Shown here piece by piece: positions 1 to 12,344 of a stretch of DNA of 64,000 nucleotides (its first letter is position 1; the number at the start of each line of letters is the position of its first letter). Source of the stretch: Polydactylus sextarius (lineage: Eukaryota; Chordata; Actinopteri; Polynemidae); the NCBI GenBank assembly GCA_016801845.1, contig CM028931.1, forward strand, positions 7,748,587 to 7,812,586. The letters are read 5' to 3'. The position numbers were made by a program, and so were the translations under genes. The notes under the pieces were generated by a model. The model was not told where the DNA came from, made no database searches, and was given only the letters and a program-made list of their open reading frames with translations.

Positions 1-387
1 GTTAGCTTCGGAAAGCTGGATAGCTTGGTGCTAAAATACAAGCAAGCAGCAACAAGTCACATTTGGTAACACCTACAAAATATAAAATAGTAGCTACATA
101 TTGTGATAAAGACAAAAGCACGTGGGACAAAACTGTTAATATTTTGCTTGTGAAAAGATTTGACAAAATTGGCAGCTAAGCTGCCTTGGAACTTTAGCAG
201 TGAGGGTTACTATAGCAACAGAATGTCCAGCTGAAATCAGGTGAGCATTTCGTTGCTATGGCGACAGAATATTTAACTGAAATCAGTTGATTGAAACAAA
301 CGATGTTTAAAACGATGCGGTTCTTGGTTTTTTTTTTTCCCCTTTTGAAAAGACAAACTGAGGTTGAAGTTTTACTAATGTTGTGGG

Positions 388-457
<70 letters not shown>

Positions 458-2412
458 GGGGGAGTTGGTTGTCTTCTAAACATCACTGTCCTCCATCACT
501 GTGTGTGTGAATAACATGGTTTATCTTTTTGTTGTATGTTTTTCTTTTCTTTCTTTGAAGGAAAAAGAGCTTTCATTTTGATTTTGCAGTAAGGTATTGT
601 GGTCGATTGAGTTTGTTTCTCATGTAGTGCGGTGATTCATGCGCTTTCTGTGTGTCGGAGCCATTTTTTTTTTCCCCCCTTCTCCTTGAACCCTCTATAA
701 GTCTTTGCTGGAGCTTGCCACTTTAACAGCTGCCAAGACAAGTTTTTTTTTTTTTTTTTTTTTTTCTACTACCAGCTTTAAAGTTTTCAGAAAAGATCTA
801 TCTCCACCATCTAGGCCACAGCTCAGAGTTGTAAAGAACAGAAGTGCACAGATGCAGTTTGAGATCTAATTAAAGCTGCACCAGTTTTTATTTAGATGTT
901 TTTTTTATATATATATTTATATAAGCTGAGACACAAGGGACTGTCTGTACTAAGACACTGTAACTTTCTTTCTTTGTGGTCTTTTCCTATTTTAAGTATA
1001 AAGGCTAATGCTAAATGCTCATATCATGTGACACTTTAACGTTAGTGAAACTATTACAGCTAAGGATTTTGGAGACAATGAGAATATCAGCACCGCTTTT
1101 ATGTCTGTATGGTCAACATGGTGCTACAGTTAGCTTAGCTTAGCTTAGCTTAGAGCCTAGAAACAGCGTTAGCCCATTTAGCACAGAGCCGCTAACTTCT
1201 AATGCTCGCTAATTAACTTATATACTGTTATATGATGGAGCTAGGCTAGGCTAGCATAGCTGAGCTAGCAGTCTGCTAGCATCCAGCTCTCAGTGGTTAG
1301 CTTAAGTGCGGTGTTACGGTCTCAACTCAACATCTGTGTGCTGGCGTTGTATTTATAATCCACTCTTTTAGCGTCATCATCATTATTATGATACCAAATA
1401 GAAGAATTCCAAAAAAAATAATCTCGATTAAAAGACATCAAATGAGCTAACGAAGAGGAAACACGCTGATAAAGTGGCAGGAAACCGTAAGCAATAAGTT
1501 CTCTCCTCCTTCCTTTTTGAGGATTTCTTTTTTATGTTGACGTTTGTTTCTTCCTCCCTACTGTTTCCGTCATGTCCATGTGCTTCTCGCCATTCATGTC
1601 TGTCTGTTATCTGTAACGGTAGACGTAGGAAACATGCACGTTGTCGAAAAATTAAAGCTGCAGTAAGTGCAATTAACTCCTTCCTTTTTAATTCGATCAT
1701 GAACCTCAACAATCATATATATATATATGTGTTAGCATATATTAAAGGTGTAGTATCAAATAATTTCCATGTTTTTTTCTGCAAACGATAAAGATATTTA
1801 ATTTTTGATATTTAATGTCCTGCCCATAAGGGATAAAAGTTGTTCTGCTGACATACTATATTCTGTAACATTGAAAAAAAAAAAAAAAAAAAAAAAAGAA
1901 AAAGATAATTGTAACATTAATTCAGCCGAGACAGAAGCTGCAGGGTCTGTTTTTATCGAAGTTTTTGAAAATATAAAATTAAACACGTCTCGAAGGAGCG
2001 GCTTCAAAACTTGGAAAAGGTTCTTTGATAAAAAAAAAAAAAAAAAAAAAAGATGAAATCATCAGCTTTAACACGCGACGCGTGTGCGCGATCCTTCAAA
2101 ATAAAATGGAAAACCAGCAGTTTAATTGTACGAGTCGTAAGAACGTGTCAGAAGTACACGGTGAACCCTTTAGTTGTATTCTTGTTTAACCAAAGGGAAA
2201 AATATATAATAATAAAAAAATTCCAAATAAGTGGATATAGAGAAGTAAAACTATCCTGTGTTGAATTGCAAAGTTTCACTCGTTTGAGTTTGATAAATAC
2301 AGGCCCCATCTGTGATCTGTAATAAAATGCATGTGTAATGTCTGTAGTTTTATGTCCATCGACATGGATTGACACGCATGTGCATCTTTTATCCGACCAG
2401 TACATGGATCAA
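1..2412. other. Non-coding DNA upstream of the first visible PACS exon
   Basis: No coding exon is recognisable here. Since the PACS gene enters the window already in its 3' half, this stretch is probably a PACS intron (inference). It holds a long (TG)n tract, poly-T/poly-A runs (about 743-765, 1874-1897, 2031-2051) and GCTTA/GCTAGC-rich sequence around 1127-1290. The short open frames here are broken by homopolymers and match nothing I recognise. Confidence 0.6.
391..455. repeat. (TG)n microsatellite
   Basis: About 32 uninterrupted TG dinucleotides. It creates a spurious Cys-Val repeat frame on the + strand. Confidence 0.97.
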
Positions 2413-3547
2413 AGTGAAGGTCTGAGGTAATTTGAAACCAGGGTCGATTTCATCCCACATACAAGTCAAACATCCCCTCAAGAGATATTTTATGTTGGTT
2501 GAAGTAATATCGAGTTTGACCGTCTTTTGTTTTCACAACCAAATAGTTAACAATGAAAGTAAGTGGGGCAGCCAGCCAAACATGTCTAAATTGCCATTTT
2601 TTTAACCGCATAAACTGAAGTGTTGATAACTTTTTAAGAGAACCGAGTGTTTATTAAAAAAGACTGTTTTACAAGACTTACCCAACCTCTTGTTTTCATA
2701 ATAACTAGTGATAAAGGGTGTTCCAGATCAGCAGATTCGTCATTTTCCTGAATAACTGGCTAACGTGTCCGTGAAGAGTGAGAAAATTGACAAATCTGCT
2801 GATCTTAAACACATAAAGAATGTTCTGGAACAGCATGGAGGGTGGTCCAGATCAGCAGTACTTCAGTTTATGGGGCAGCCAGCCCCATAAACTGTTTATG
2901 GGGCAAAAATACTGGTGTGAAGGTAAAACTGAGTAATGAGTAATAAGTAATAGCACTTTCAGTATTATCATCTATTTACTCCATTTGAACTTCTTTTGTT
3001 TTTGCAACCAAGTAGGTAACAATGGAAGTAAATGGGGCAGCCAGCCAAATGTACCTAAATTGTCATTTTTTAACCACTAATAAAGCTCAAAATATCACTT
3101 CACTCCAGCAGTAGCAAGAATAGGGTCCCTACACATAAACTGAAGTACTGCCGATCTGGACCACCCTTTGTGTTGTTCCAGAACACTCTTCATGTGTTTC
3201 AGATCAGCAGATTCATCTTTTTTTTTTTTTGCTTTTCACGGACACATCGACCTGTTGTTTAAGAAAAGTGATGAATCTGCTGATCTGGAACACATTTCAT
3301 CACCAGTTGTTATGAAAACAAGATGTTTGGTAAGTCTATTTAGTGGTTAAAATTTAGATACATTTGGCTGGCTGCCCCACTTACGGTCATTGTTAGCTAT
3401 TTGATAGTGAAAACAAAAAACGGTCAAACTCGATATTACTTCATCCAAGGTAAATATCATTTGATATTATATCTTGTTGGTGTTTGACTCGTATACGTGG
3501 TGAAATACACCCCCGGTTCAAATTACTCCAGGTCGTCACTTTAAACA
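2413..3547. repeat. Family A palindromic repeat, nested/composite copy
   Basis: Left arm starts near 2413 (AAAGTGAAGGTCTGAGGTAA) and the inverse arm ends near 3547 (...CCAGGTCGTCACTTTAAA). Inside are the family hallmarks: AATGGGGCAGCCAGCCAAA, TAACCACTAATAAAGCTCAAA, AGGGTCCCTACACATAAACT and GATCAGCAGATTC, in both orientations. The core occurs once more in the middle (about 2936-3180), so arms have been duplicated or rearranged. A perfect 12-bp hairpin (2864-2894) sits at one junction. No transposase is encoded; non-autonomous element by inference. Confidence 0.75.
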
Positions 3548-4483
3548 CATCAGATAGAAATCATCAGGTCTGTCACCGTCCATGGTTTGAACATAAATCA
3601 CTCACATACCAGGCAGACATGTGGCATCGTCTTCTCTCTGGCTGCTCTCAGACTCAATTCAGCAGAGATGTGTTGTGATGGGAAAACAAAACTGTGACCT
3701 ACTGTAGACCTACTGTCTTTCTCTATTCTCTCCCCTCCTGTGTAGTCTCTCTGTTTCTTCCCTGGGGGGGCGATGGCAGGTTTCTTCAAGGCAAGAGCAA
3801 CAACCTTTCACATCATCAAACGTCCTCACATTTAGTAAACGTAGACGTACGGCGCAGTAGAGCTACATTCAGGCTATTTTTCCGGTCGTTTTCCGGGAAA
3901 ATAGTTCGTAGAAGTAGAAAGCTTGTAACTACGGCGACGCACTGCCGCTACAGGTCGTGCATGGAGCCGACAGGGTTCTGATTTAGGTTGGTGCTCTTCC
4001 TTCTCATCCGCCTCTTTATGGTCTGGTAGTCGAATTGCTCCCCTGATGGACTTGCTGCCTCCTGAATGTCCCTCTGACTTTTATTTTGGTAAAAAAAAAA
4101 AAAAAAATCCATTGTGTCTCTGCAGAGAGTGTTTGGCTTTGGCGGAGGCCGATAGTTTTGCATGTTTTCTCTCTCAGCGGTTTGGGAAGTGAATCTGTCG
4201 TAGTGCAGCATGCTCTGATGGTTTCTGTTTGGGTTGTGATAACTCTGCATACTTTTAATATGCAGCATTTCCAGATGTGAAACACTGGAAATCACCAACA
4301 GTTACTAACTTAGATGCAGTTTCTCTTAAATTATAACCTTTTACTTCAACTTTAGAATAGGTTCTAAATTCTTGTAGGGGCTTGTTCTTTTACTTCCAAT
4401 CAGAATTCCAATTCTTTTTTTTTTTTTTTTTTACATGAAATGTTTATTGTTTTTGTTGCACCGTTTTTCTTCTGCGCCCACAG

Positions 4484-4526
4484 CCCCGATGAAGACTCCT
4501 GTCAGAAATTCATCCCGTTCATTGGG
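4484..4526 (+). CDS. pacs2: pacs2 exon ([13 protein letters not shown])
   Basis: 43 nt, acceptor CGCCCACAG, donor GTAAGT. The first base completes a codon from an exon outside the window; the exon ends in phase 0. Confidence 0.88.
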
Positions 4527-6395
4527 GTAAGTGACGCTAAAAAAAAAAAAAAAAAAAAAATAGAAAAAATAACTCACTTTAATTCAGTCTTTGTTCTGAA
4601 GTTTTATCAGTTTTTTTTTTTTTATCTCTTTAGATGGTGAAAGTTGGCATCGTGGAGCAGACGTCAGCAACGTCAGGTCAGTCAGTAATGTAAATGTTGA
4701 TGATGTTTAAATTTTAAAAAAAAAAAAAAAAACTACTTAAATTAAAAATGTAATCAAAAAATAACATTATTGGGTACAAAATCATTTATAAAAACATTTA
4801 TAGTCACAGTTTTAAAAGAAAAGACATCTTGCTTGCTAAAAAAAAGAGCAAATATATGGACAATCAAGTTGAAAAAAATACTTGTGTTAAGGTAAAACTT
4901 GATCATGAGTAATAGTAGTTTCAGTATTATAAGCTATTTAATCCATTTGCCCTGTTTTTGTTTTTGCAATGAAGTAGCTAACAATGAAAGTAAATGGGGC
5001 AGCCAGCCAAATGTATCTAAATCGGCATTTTTTAACCACTAAATGAAACTCAAAACATCACTTCACTTCAGCAGTAGCATGAATAGGGTCCCTACGCATA
5101 AACTGAAGTACTGATAACTTAGTAAGTGAACTGAGAGTTTATTGGATGAATCTGCTGATCTGGAACACCCTTCATCACCGGTTGTTATGAAAACAAGATG
5201 TCGGGTAAGTCTTGTAAAACATTCTTCTTTAAGTAACTCTCTTTTGAGCTTTATTAGTGGTTAAAAAAAAAAAGACAATTTAGATACGTTTGGCTGGCTG
5301 CCCCATTTACTTCCATTGTAAGCTACTTGGTTGTGAAAACAAAAGACGGTCAAACTCGATATTACTTCAACCAACGTAACTTAACTTTAATTTCCTGTTT
5401 TTTCAAATGTTTATAATTAAAAAGATAAGTTAAGTTAAGAAAGTTTTTTTTAAATAGCCCACTGTTGCCCTCAGTTCGGTCTTGGACTCAGTGTTTTGTG
5501 TTGTTTCCACCTCCAGGAGACTCTGATGACGCAGCTCCTCTGGGCTCCTCGCTGCTCTCTTCAACGCCTCCTCAGATATCACCGGCGCTCAAAGAGGCGT
5601 CGCCCACGCCGCCGTCCTCGCCGTCCGTCAACACCAGCTTCTGTGCTTACAGGTAGGACGTCACGCGTTGTCTTGTTGCGCCCTCAAACTCAACAGTTGC
5701 CCGGTAATATTGTCGTGAGCTCACACATCAGACTATTTTGCGTTTATGTCACCTGAAGGCCACCGTTGATTCTCCTAGACGATTATAAAAGGAGGTTGTT
5801 TTTTTTTTTTTTTTAATTTCAAAATAAAAGTACACTCATAAAAGCCCAGATTTGACTTCCTGTCTGTTTTGTGCAGCTCTGGAGGTCAGGCGGAGCTGAT
5901 GGGTCTCCAGGTGGACTACTGGGTGGCGCCCACAGAAAGGAAGAAAGACGTGGAAAAGCGGGACTCCTCCTCCAAAAACACTCTGAAGTGCAATTTCCGC
6001 TCGCTGCAGGTCAGCCGGCTGCCACTGGGGGGCGCTGAGCCGAGCCTCCAGCCCACCATGTCCATGACGGTGGTGACCAAGGAGAAGAATAAGAAAGGTA
6101 AGATAAGAGGAGGACAAACAAACAAAAAAAAAAAAAAACTAAATGAATCATCATAATTTAATCCTCAAATACCAGGAAGATTGTGACTCATTTATTAACT
6201 CCCAGCATGCATCTGTGTCACCCCTCCTCTGTTAGTCATGTTCCTGCCAAAAAAGAGCAAAGACAAGGAGGTGGAGTCGAAGAGTCAAGTGATCGAGGGA
6301 ATCAGTCGGCTCATCTGCACTGCCAAGCACCAGCAGACAATGCTGAGGGGTAAGTTAATACACACACCTTCATCCTGTTTACTAATGGTTCTGTG

Positions 6396-6436
<41 letters not shown>

Positions 6437-7543
6437 TAATTTATATAAACTGCAATTTGACCTGTCGCCATATATAGCAAATCTTGAGCTTTTAAATCTT
6501 GATAATAGAAAAAAGATGAAAGATGTGATTAATTAGTCGATACATTTTTCCCTTTGTTCTGACTTAAAGGAGAACTTGGGTGTAAAATGATTTTTGGATA
6601 TGTAAAACATGATTGTTTTGTTGTGTTTGCTGAGGAGCAAAACTACACCAGCCTGTTGCATCACGAACATTGTTATTTTTATCTTTTTTGTCCATAAGAC
6701 TCGCTATGCAAGTGAATGGGGCAGCCAGGCAGCTTGAAGACGTCGCTATTTTAAACCATTAAAACAGCTCAAAGTAGCTCCACACTTCCTTGCTGGTATA
6801 ACAAGGATCCTGACGTTTAAAACGAGGCATTGAGAACTTTGTAAGTCAACACATCGTTTATTGAAAAGACTTTTTTTTACAGGTAGGAACTAGCGGTAGT
6901 TTCCGGTCGCCGCCATGTTGAAAGTCAGTCCTACAATGGGCAAATTAGGAGGAGAGATGGTACAAACAAATTTACATGGTACAAATAATTTTCATGTAAA
7001 TACATTGTTGGTGACAATATCTGGTCATTGTCTACAAGGGTAAGTGTTCACGTGACTGAACAGCTCCTGTTACGCTGCGTTCGTCAATCGACTTGTAGGA
7101 CATACTTACATGTTGTAAAACAGTCTTTTTAATAAACTCTCAGTTCACTTACTAAGTTATCAGTACTTCACTTTATGTGTAGGGACATTATTCATGCGCC
7201 TACTGAAGTGAAGTGATATTTCAAGCTTTAATAATGGTTAAAAAATGGCGATTTAGATACATTTGGCTGGCTGCCCCATTCACTTCTATTGTTAGCTACT
7301 TTGGTTGTGAAAACAAAAGAAGCTGAAAATACTGAAACGGGTTTCCCTTCACACAAGTATCTATTTCTCCTTCACGATGTAAATAAAAACAGTGATATCT
7401 CTTTTTGTTTGTCGCCTCCTCCAGTGCTGATCGACGGCGTCGAGTGGAACGACGTGAAGTTTTTCCAGTTGGCGGCTCAGTGGTCCTCGCACGTCAAACA
7501 CTTCCCCATCGGGATCTTCGGACACACGAAAGGCCCGTACTAG
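4484..7543 (+). CDS. pacs2: PACS family sorting adaptor, C-terminal six exons (PACS2-like)
   Basis: PACS proteins are cytosolic adaptors that bind acidic-cluster motifs (e.g. furin) and steer membrane traffic between TGN, endosomes, ER and mitochondria. Six exons join in frame: 4484-4526, 4634-4676, 5517-5652, 5877-6097, 6236-6349 and 7425-7543, giving 224 residues and a TAG stop. Recognisable blocks in order are [13 protein letters not shown], a Ser/Pro linker ([17 protein letters not shown]), [76 protein letters not shown] and [20 protein letters not shown]. The C-terminus is FGHTKGPY. All introns are GT-AG. The N-terminal cargo-binding half lies outside the window. Membership of the PACS family is certain; PACS2 over PACS1 is a judgement from residues such as VEWNDVKFF and from linkage to the actn1/dcaf5 region (human PACS2, DCAF5 and ACTN1 are all on chromosome 14, PACS1 is near ACTN3 on 11). 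Confidence 0.9.
4634..4676 (+). CDS. pacs2: pacs2 exon ([14 protein letters not shown])
   Basis: 43 nt between acceptor TTATCTCTTTAG and donor GTCAGT. It continues [10 protein letters not shown] in frame and splits a Gly codon at its 3' end. The donor is not the strongest consensus, but the frame into the next exon is exact. Confidence 0.87.
4897..5375. repeat. Family A palindromic repeat in a pacs2 intron
   Basis: Left arm begins near 4897 and contains AAATGGGGCAGCCAGCCAAATG. The inverse arm runs to about 5370 (TTTGGCTGGCTGCCCCATTTAC, then GGTCAAACTCGATATTACTTC). GATGAATCTGCTGATCTGGAAC lies between. Confidence 0.8.
5517..5652 (+). CDS. pacs2: pacs2 exon (GDSDDAAP, Ser/Pro linker)
   Basis: 136 nt, acceptor CCACCTCCAG, donor GTAGGA. 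Encodes the disordered Ser/Pro linker, the least conserved part of the visible C-terminus. Confidence 0.88.
5877..6097 (+). CDS. pacs2: pacs2 exon ([10 protein letters not shown] ... TKEKNKK)
   Basis: 221 nt, acceptor TTTTGTGCAG, donor GTAAGA. Encodes the strongly conserved VDYW and [12 protein letters not shown] blocks of the C-terminal region. Confidence 0.92.
6236..6349 (+). CDS. pacs2: pacs2 exon ([18 protein letters not shown])
   Basis: 114 nt, acceptor CCTCTGTTAG, donor GTAAGT; phase 1 at both ends. Confidence 0.92.
6402..6433. repeat. (AT)n microsatellite
   Basis: About 16 AT units just downstream of a pacs2 donor site. Confidence 0.95.
6564..6945. repeat. Family B interspersed repeat, single arm
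   Basis: Starts TTAAAGGAGAACTT and carries GCAAGTGAATGGGGCAGCCA, AAACCATTAAAACAGCTCAA, TCCACACTTCCTTGCTGGTA and TTACAGGTAGGA(A)CTAGCGG in the same order as one arm of the palindrome at 14392-15169. The opposite arm is missing, so this is a half copy. Confidence 0.8.
7088..7322. repeat. Family A repeat, one inverse arm
   Basis: Reads, in inverse orientation, TAATAAACTCTCAGTTCACT, then TGAAGTGAAGTGATATTTC, then TTTGGCTGGCTGCCCCATTC. It ends about 100 bp before the last pacs2 coding exon. Confidence 0.78.
7425..7543 (+). CDS. pacs2: pacs2 terminal coding exon
   Basis: 119 nt from acceptor GCCTCCTCCAG to TAG at 7541-7543. Encodes [20 protein letters not shown] and the C-terminus [15 protein letters not shown]. 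Confidence 0.93.
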
Positions 7544-7802
7544 CGAGAACGCCCGAGAGACTGAAACACTGAGGACAGCTCCCCACTTCCCCTCCCTCGC
7601 CGTCACCTCACCTTTTCCCCTTTGTGCCAACAGTTTTTAACCCCACCCACCACCACCACCACCACCACCACCACCCTCCAGCACACCATGCACTCTTCTT
7701 CTACTCTGCTGTCTTAATTTAAGCTCCCGCTTTCCAATGTCGCATTTGTCCGATTATTTAATCTTTGGGTTTTTTTTTTTTTTTTTTTTAATTTTCTATT
7801 TA

Positions 7803-7846
<44 letters not shown>

Positions 7847-7892
7847 AGAATGTCCCGAGGCAAAGCTGCTGAAGGAATATTTCTTTACTCTG

Positions 7893-7934
<42 letters not shown>

Positions 7935-8600
7935 CCTGCTGATGTTTTATAGACTTTTGAGAGAGAGAAGAAAAAAAAAAAAAAAAAAAAAAAGCTTGGT
8001 TAAATAATAATTAGATAAAAAAAAAAAAAAAAAAAAATGACTTCTAACCTTTGACAAACTGTACGAGTGCCCAGGTTTTCACCCTCTGCCCTCATGTGTT
8101 TTTATTTTATTTTATTTTATTTTATTTTATTTTATTTGGGGAGGTTGTTTTTCAAGCACTTGGCCAGCACAATTAATCAAGAGTATATTAAAAAAAAGAA
8201 GAAATCAAGAGCAGCTGCCTTGTAATGAAGTGGAAGACGTCGTTGATTTTCTAACCAGGGTGAAGAAATTTTGGATTCTCAACTTCACAGACTGTTGTCG
8301 ATTCATCATTTTAACCCCGAAGAAGAAGAAGAAAAAAAAAATGGCCCCTGACCTTTGGCCCTCTGCACTAAAAGAAGAAGTCTAATGTGCAATAGACTGA
8401 ATACTGTGTGAATGCGATTCTGATTCTGAATATTAACCTGGCACTGTTAGAAGATTTACATGCTGCTCTTAGTTGAGGATTTCACTCTTACGTAAAAAAA
8501 GAAAAAAAAAAAATCAATTAAAACAACTGGCTCAAGGTTTGAAGAGTTTTACGGCAACAAAAATTTAGAGAATGGAATCAAAAATACTCCTTTTTTTTTT
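7544..8600 (+). other. pacs2: Probable pacs2 3'UTR, homopolymer-rich
   Basis: Follows the pacs2 stop. It contains a (CCA)n run near 7648-7675, poly-A tracts near 7806-7844, 7900-7931, 7970-7993 and 8018-8037, and a (TTTTA)n tract. The transcript end could not be placed: several A-rich motifs resemble polyadenylation signals. Confidence 0.5.
8101..8137. repeat. (TTTTA)n microsatellite
   Basis: Seven tandem TTTTA pentamers within the presumed pacs2 3'UTR. Confidence 0.95.
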
Positions 8601-9039
8601 TTTTCACGTCAAGTTTTGGTGAATTGTCTTACTTCTCTTCTTGCCAAGAGATCTGAATGAGACGATCGATAAACTCTCTCAATTGTAAGATAATAAGATA
8701 GCGCTAGCTGCTAGTTAGCTTAGCTTAGCTTATGAGGGGGAGAAACAGCTAGCTTGGAGTTCTGTAAAGGTAACAAAATCTATCTACCAGCGCCTTTAAA
8801 GCTCACTGAACATAATATTTTATTATAATCTTGTGTGCTAAATTTCTACAGAAGGTTGAAGAGTAAAAATAACAAGTTGTCGGTTTTATGGGGGTTTACA
8901 GTCAATGCACATAACCCTATGAAAGGAAAAACACAACTTGTCACGTCTAACGCTCGAGTTTTATTTTTTGCAAACCACACAAACATTTTTTTTTTTTACC
9001 TTTATAAAGAGCTCTGCTAGCAGTTTAACATCGTTTCCA

Positions 9040-9720
9040 GTCTCAACAACAAGCTAAGCTAAGTGGTTGCTAGCAAAAGCAGCTAGCCTGGCAACAATTT
9101 ACAGCTTATTTTACTCTATTCATACAAGATTCAAGCCAGGCTAGCTGTTAGTTTGTGCTAAGCTAAGTGGTTGCTAGCAAACAGCTGGCCTGGCAACAAT
9201 TTACAGCTTATTTTATTTTATTTCGTACAAGACTTGAGCCAGGCTAGCTGTTAGTTTGTGCTAACCTAAGCTAAGCTAAGTGGTTGCTAGCAAACAGCTA
9301 GCTTGGCAACAATTCATAGCTTATTTTACTTTATCCATACAAGATTTAAGCCAGGCTAGCTGTTAAGTTTGTGCTAAACTAAGCTAAGCTAAGAGGCTGT
9401 TGGCGCTTCGCTAGCCTGACAAAACAAAGTAATTCTACCAGCATCTCTAAAGTTCACAAATTATCAAGTTCTATGTCATTTTCATTTGATTTGTATCCGA
9501 ACAGAGCCAGGCTAGCTGTTAGTTTGTACTAAAGTAAGCTCAGGAAGTTAAGCTAACTGGTTGCCGGTACACAGCTAGCCTGGCACTCATTAAGTCAGCC
9601 AACCAGCATCTGTAAGGCTCACATGTTATAGCTCGTTTTTATTCGATTTGTACAAAAACTGAGCCAAGCTAGCTAGTAGCTAGCTAAAGCTAAGCCAGGC
9701 TAAGCTAACTAGCTTAGAGC
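9040..9720. repeat. Degenerate ~115-125 bp tandem repeat (GCTAGC-rich)
   Basis: Five to six decayed copies of one unit. Each runs AAGCTAAGTGGTTGCTAGCA, CAGCTAGCCTGGCAACAATT, TACAGCTTATTTTACTTTAT, then AGCCAGGCTAGCTGTTAG. Copies begin near 9052, 9160, 9270, 9380 and 9540, divergence increasing to the right. No coding potential. Confidence 0.85.
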
Positions 9721-12340
9721 TGCGAGAGTGGTATCGACTGTCTCCTTTAATTGTCAGCCAGAAAGCAAAAAACAAAAATGTAAACTTGGTAAAAAAAAAA
9801 AAAAAAGTTACAGAGAGTTTCCTGTGTACTTTTCCCTCCCGTAAAAAAAAAAAAAAAGAAAAAAAAAACCCAAAAAACTCTTCGTCCTCGAGCTCCACAC
9901 TCCGTATCTTTTGCTAAAAGCAAATGTTACTTTTTTTGCCAAAGGAAATACTCATCAACTGCAGCTCACTCATTACCTGTGTGGTATTATAGATGACTTC
10001 ATAATGTAGAGGTGAATGTATTGAAGTTACCTTAATGTAAAGCACTTTTAAATGTTTGTCCATTATATAGTTTAGCGTGTTAAACCTGCTCCGATCCACC
10101 CGCCACACCCGGGATCCTTCAGGTGGGACTGGCGGCGGTTCACAGAGGCACATAAAGATACTGATCTGTCAGTACACCTGAGGTCAACAACAGCACAAAC
10201 AGTGGTGACGTGACATATTGTTGGTATGCAAAGTAAAACCAAGCATCTGTATCTTCTCAGTGCTGTTTGATATCACTTTAACGCTCGGTGTGAAGCCTCC
10301 TCGTTGGACTGTTGTTAGTTTTTAGTTTAACCTTCTGTAAAGGTTTAGCCTAGAACGTGTACGTGATGTTAACATTTCAAGAAAAGAGAAAACGAAAACA
10401 AGTTCTGTCTGTAGATTTTTGCTCAGTCTTAAGTTGACTATTAAGCATAAAACTAAAAAAAAAAAAAAAAAAAAAAGTATTTTTTGCTTATAAAACTTCT
10501 TTCAGCAGCGGTTACGTTATAACCTTTGCCAATTTCTTGATAAGTGCCTAAATTGCTTCATTTTGACGGATCAAAAATAAATCAATAAATATCCCCGGCG
10601 AACATGGTGCTGATTCTGGTGCAACAACAACAAAAATATCTCAACGCGGTGCATTGATTTCGCGATCAATCCTGTTTATTGGAGGGAGGGGAAATGGAAA
10701 TATCACACTCTGGCCAGTTGACTCTCAAAACACGGGTTTGGATTTGATTAAACACCACAGTCAACACTACAGTCCATTTATGTTGAGCATATGTTTGTCT
10801 ATGTAGAGGATGTTTTAGATGTCTTTTTGGTTTTTCATGTTGTCTCAGAGAAAGGCTTGTTAAGTTCCCCTAAAGACTACCACTGTAATCCCATAAACTG
10901 GGAGTAATAAAACTACTATACGCACTAAAATGTACTTTTATTCTAGTGTGTGTGTGTGTGTGTGTGTCTCTAAAATGTGTTTCCTACTCAATAATTGGAT
11001 AAAAACAGTCTTGTTATGAAGGGTTAAAAAAGTTTTGACCTTGCGATTTAGTAGTTACTCACTGGAATTCCACACACCGATAGTGATACCTCACATTCCA
11101 CAAAAAATATGATATTTATTGCATATATACTACTTTTACTACCGATTTTCTCAACACCTCCTTATATATTCACCTAAATCCATCCATCCATTAGCTATGT
11201 ATACCGTCAATCCTTTCATGATCTTCCATGTCGGTGACAAATAAAGACATTCCCGGAAGAAAGGCCCCAGCCATCCGGTAGGTTCGGATTCAAAACGGCG
11301 TTAAAAGCTGTCAACAACAAAGAAATATTAGAATTAAAATACAACTAATAATAAAAACTAAATGGATAATGCAGCTATTTCACCATTTATTAAGTTAACA
11401 CCTACTGTGTCAATATATATAAATATATATATATATATATTTGCTTTTTTGTTTCCTCCGGAACGCCCAGAAGACAGTACTTTTTCTCTCCGGGATACCG
11501 GAAAGAAAGGCCTTGGCCATCTGGCAAGCTTGGACTCACACCTTTTTTGCTACAAATTTGTAATGTTAACAACTGGTAAAATACACCATTACGTAACTTT
11601 ATTGTTTCCCCATTATTTTTTTTTTTTCTAACCTCCCGGATTCCCGGAAGGAAGGCCCCCAGCTGACCAGCAAGATTGATCCAACGATCACAATTAACAA
11701 AATTAACAAAGTCAACACCATGTAAGATGCAACAAACATATATATATATATATATATATATAAACTAAATAAATCATATAACTTTCAAAGTTAACACTTC
11801 TGCTCTGAGATAAACTGTTACATGACCCAGTTTGTTCCCTAATTTTCTTCTTACCCGGAAGAAAAGGTCCCGATAAGTTCGAACTCACAACTCAAAGCCT
11901 ATTTTATTATTTAAAGACTAATATTTTTCATCTAGATCCAAATACATATTTTTGGAATTAATTTTTTCCACTTGATTCTGATCGTCAACACTTGTTCTAA
12001 TTAGAAATAAAATCAAATAAAATAAAATAAAACTAACCTTCAAAAACGGATCAAATTTAACCCGGACACAATATAAGGGTCAACTGTTTGACCGTTGATT
12101 TATATAAAACAATTCTGTTGAAGCAGGCTGCATTATAACTGCTTTTTGTATATATTATAATTTTATATTATTTTATTTATAATTTTGTTGAAAAAATCTA
12201 TATGTCCCCATGCATAATTTGCTTAATATATATCAATATATTAATATATATATACTGTTATATATAATACTGATAAAAACAAACCTTTTTGCAATGTAAA
12301 AATATATTTACTGTTTTTTTATTATTATTATTATTTATTT
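9721..12340. other. pacs2-dcaf5 intergenic spacer
   Basis: No gene seen. Contents are poly-A tracts, a (GT)n run near 10947-10967, (AT)n runs near 11415-11440 and 11741-11762, and a family of decayed CCCGGAAG-type repeats. The short open frames are antisense or low-complexity. Confidence 0.7.
11170..11900. repeat. Four decayed copies of a CCCGGAAGAAAGGCCCC repeat
   Basis: Near-identical cores recur at about 11252 (CCCGGAAGAAAGGCCCCAGC), 11498 (ACCGGAAAGAAAGGCCTTGG), 11642 (CCCGGAAGGAAGGCCCCCAG) and 11855 (CCCGGAAGAAAAGGTCCCGA). Each is followed by a G(C/T)TCGGA-type motif. The stretch is preceded near 11180 by CATCCATCCATTAGCTA. Both motifs resemble parts of a very common fish interspersed repeat (from memory, not checked). 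Confidence 0.6.
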
Positions 12341-12344
12341 TTTT

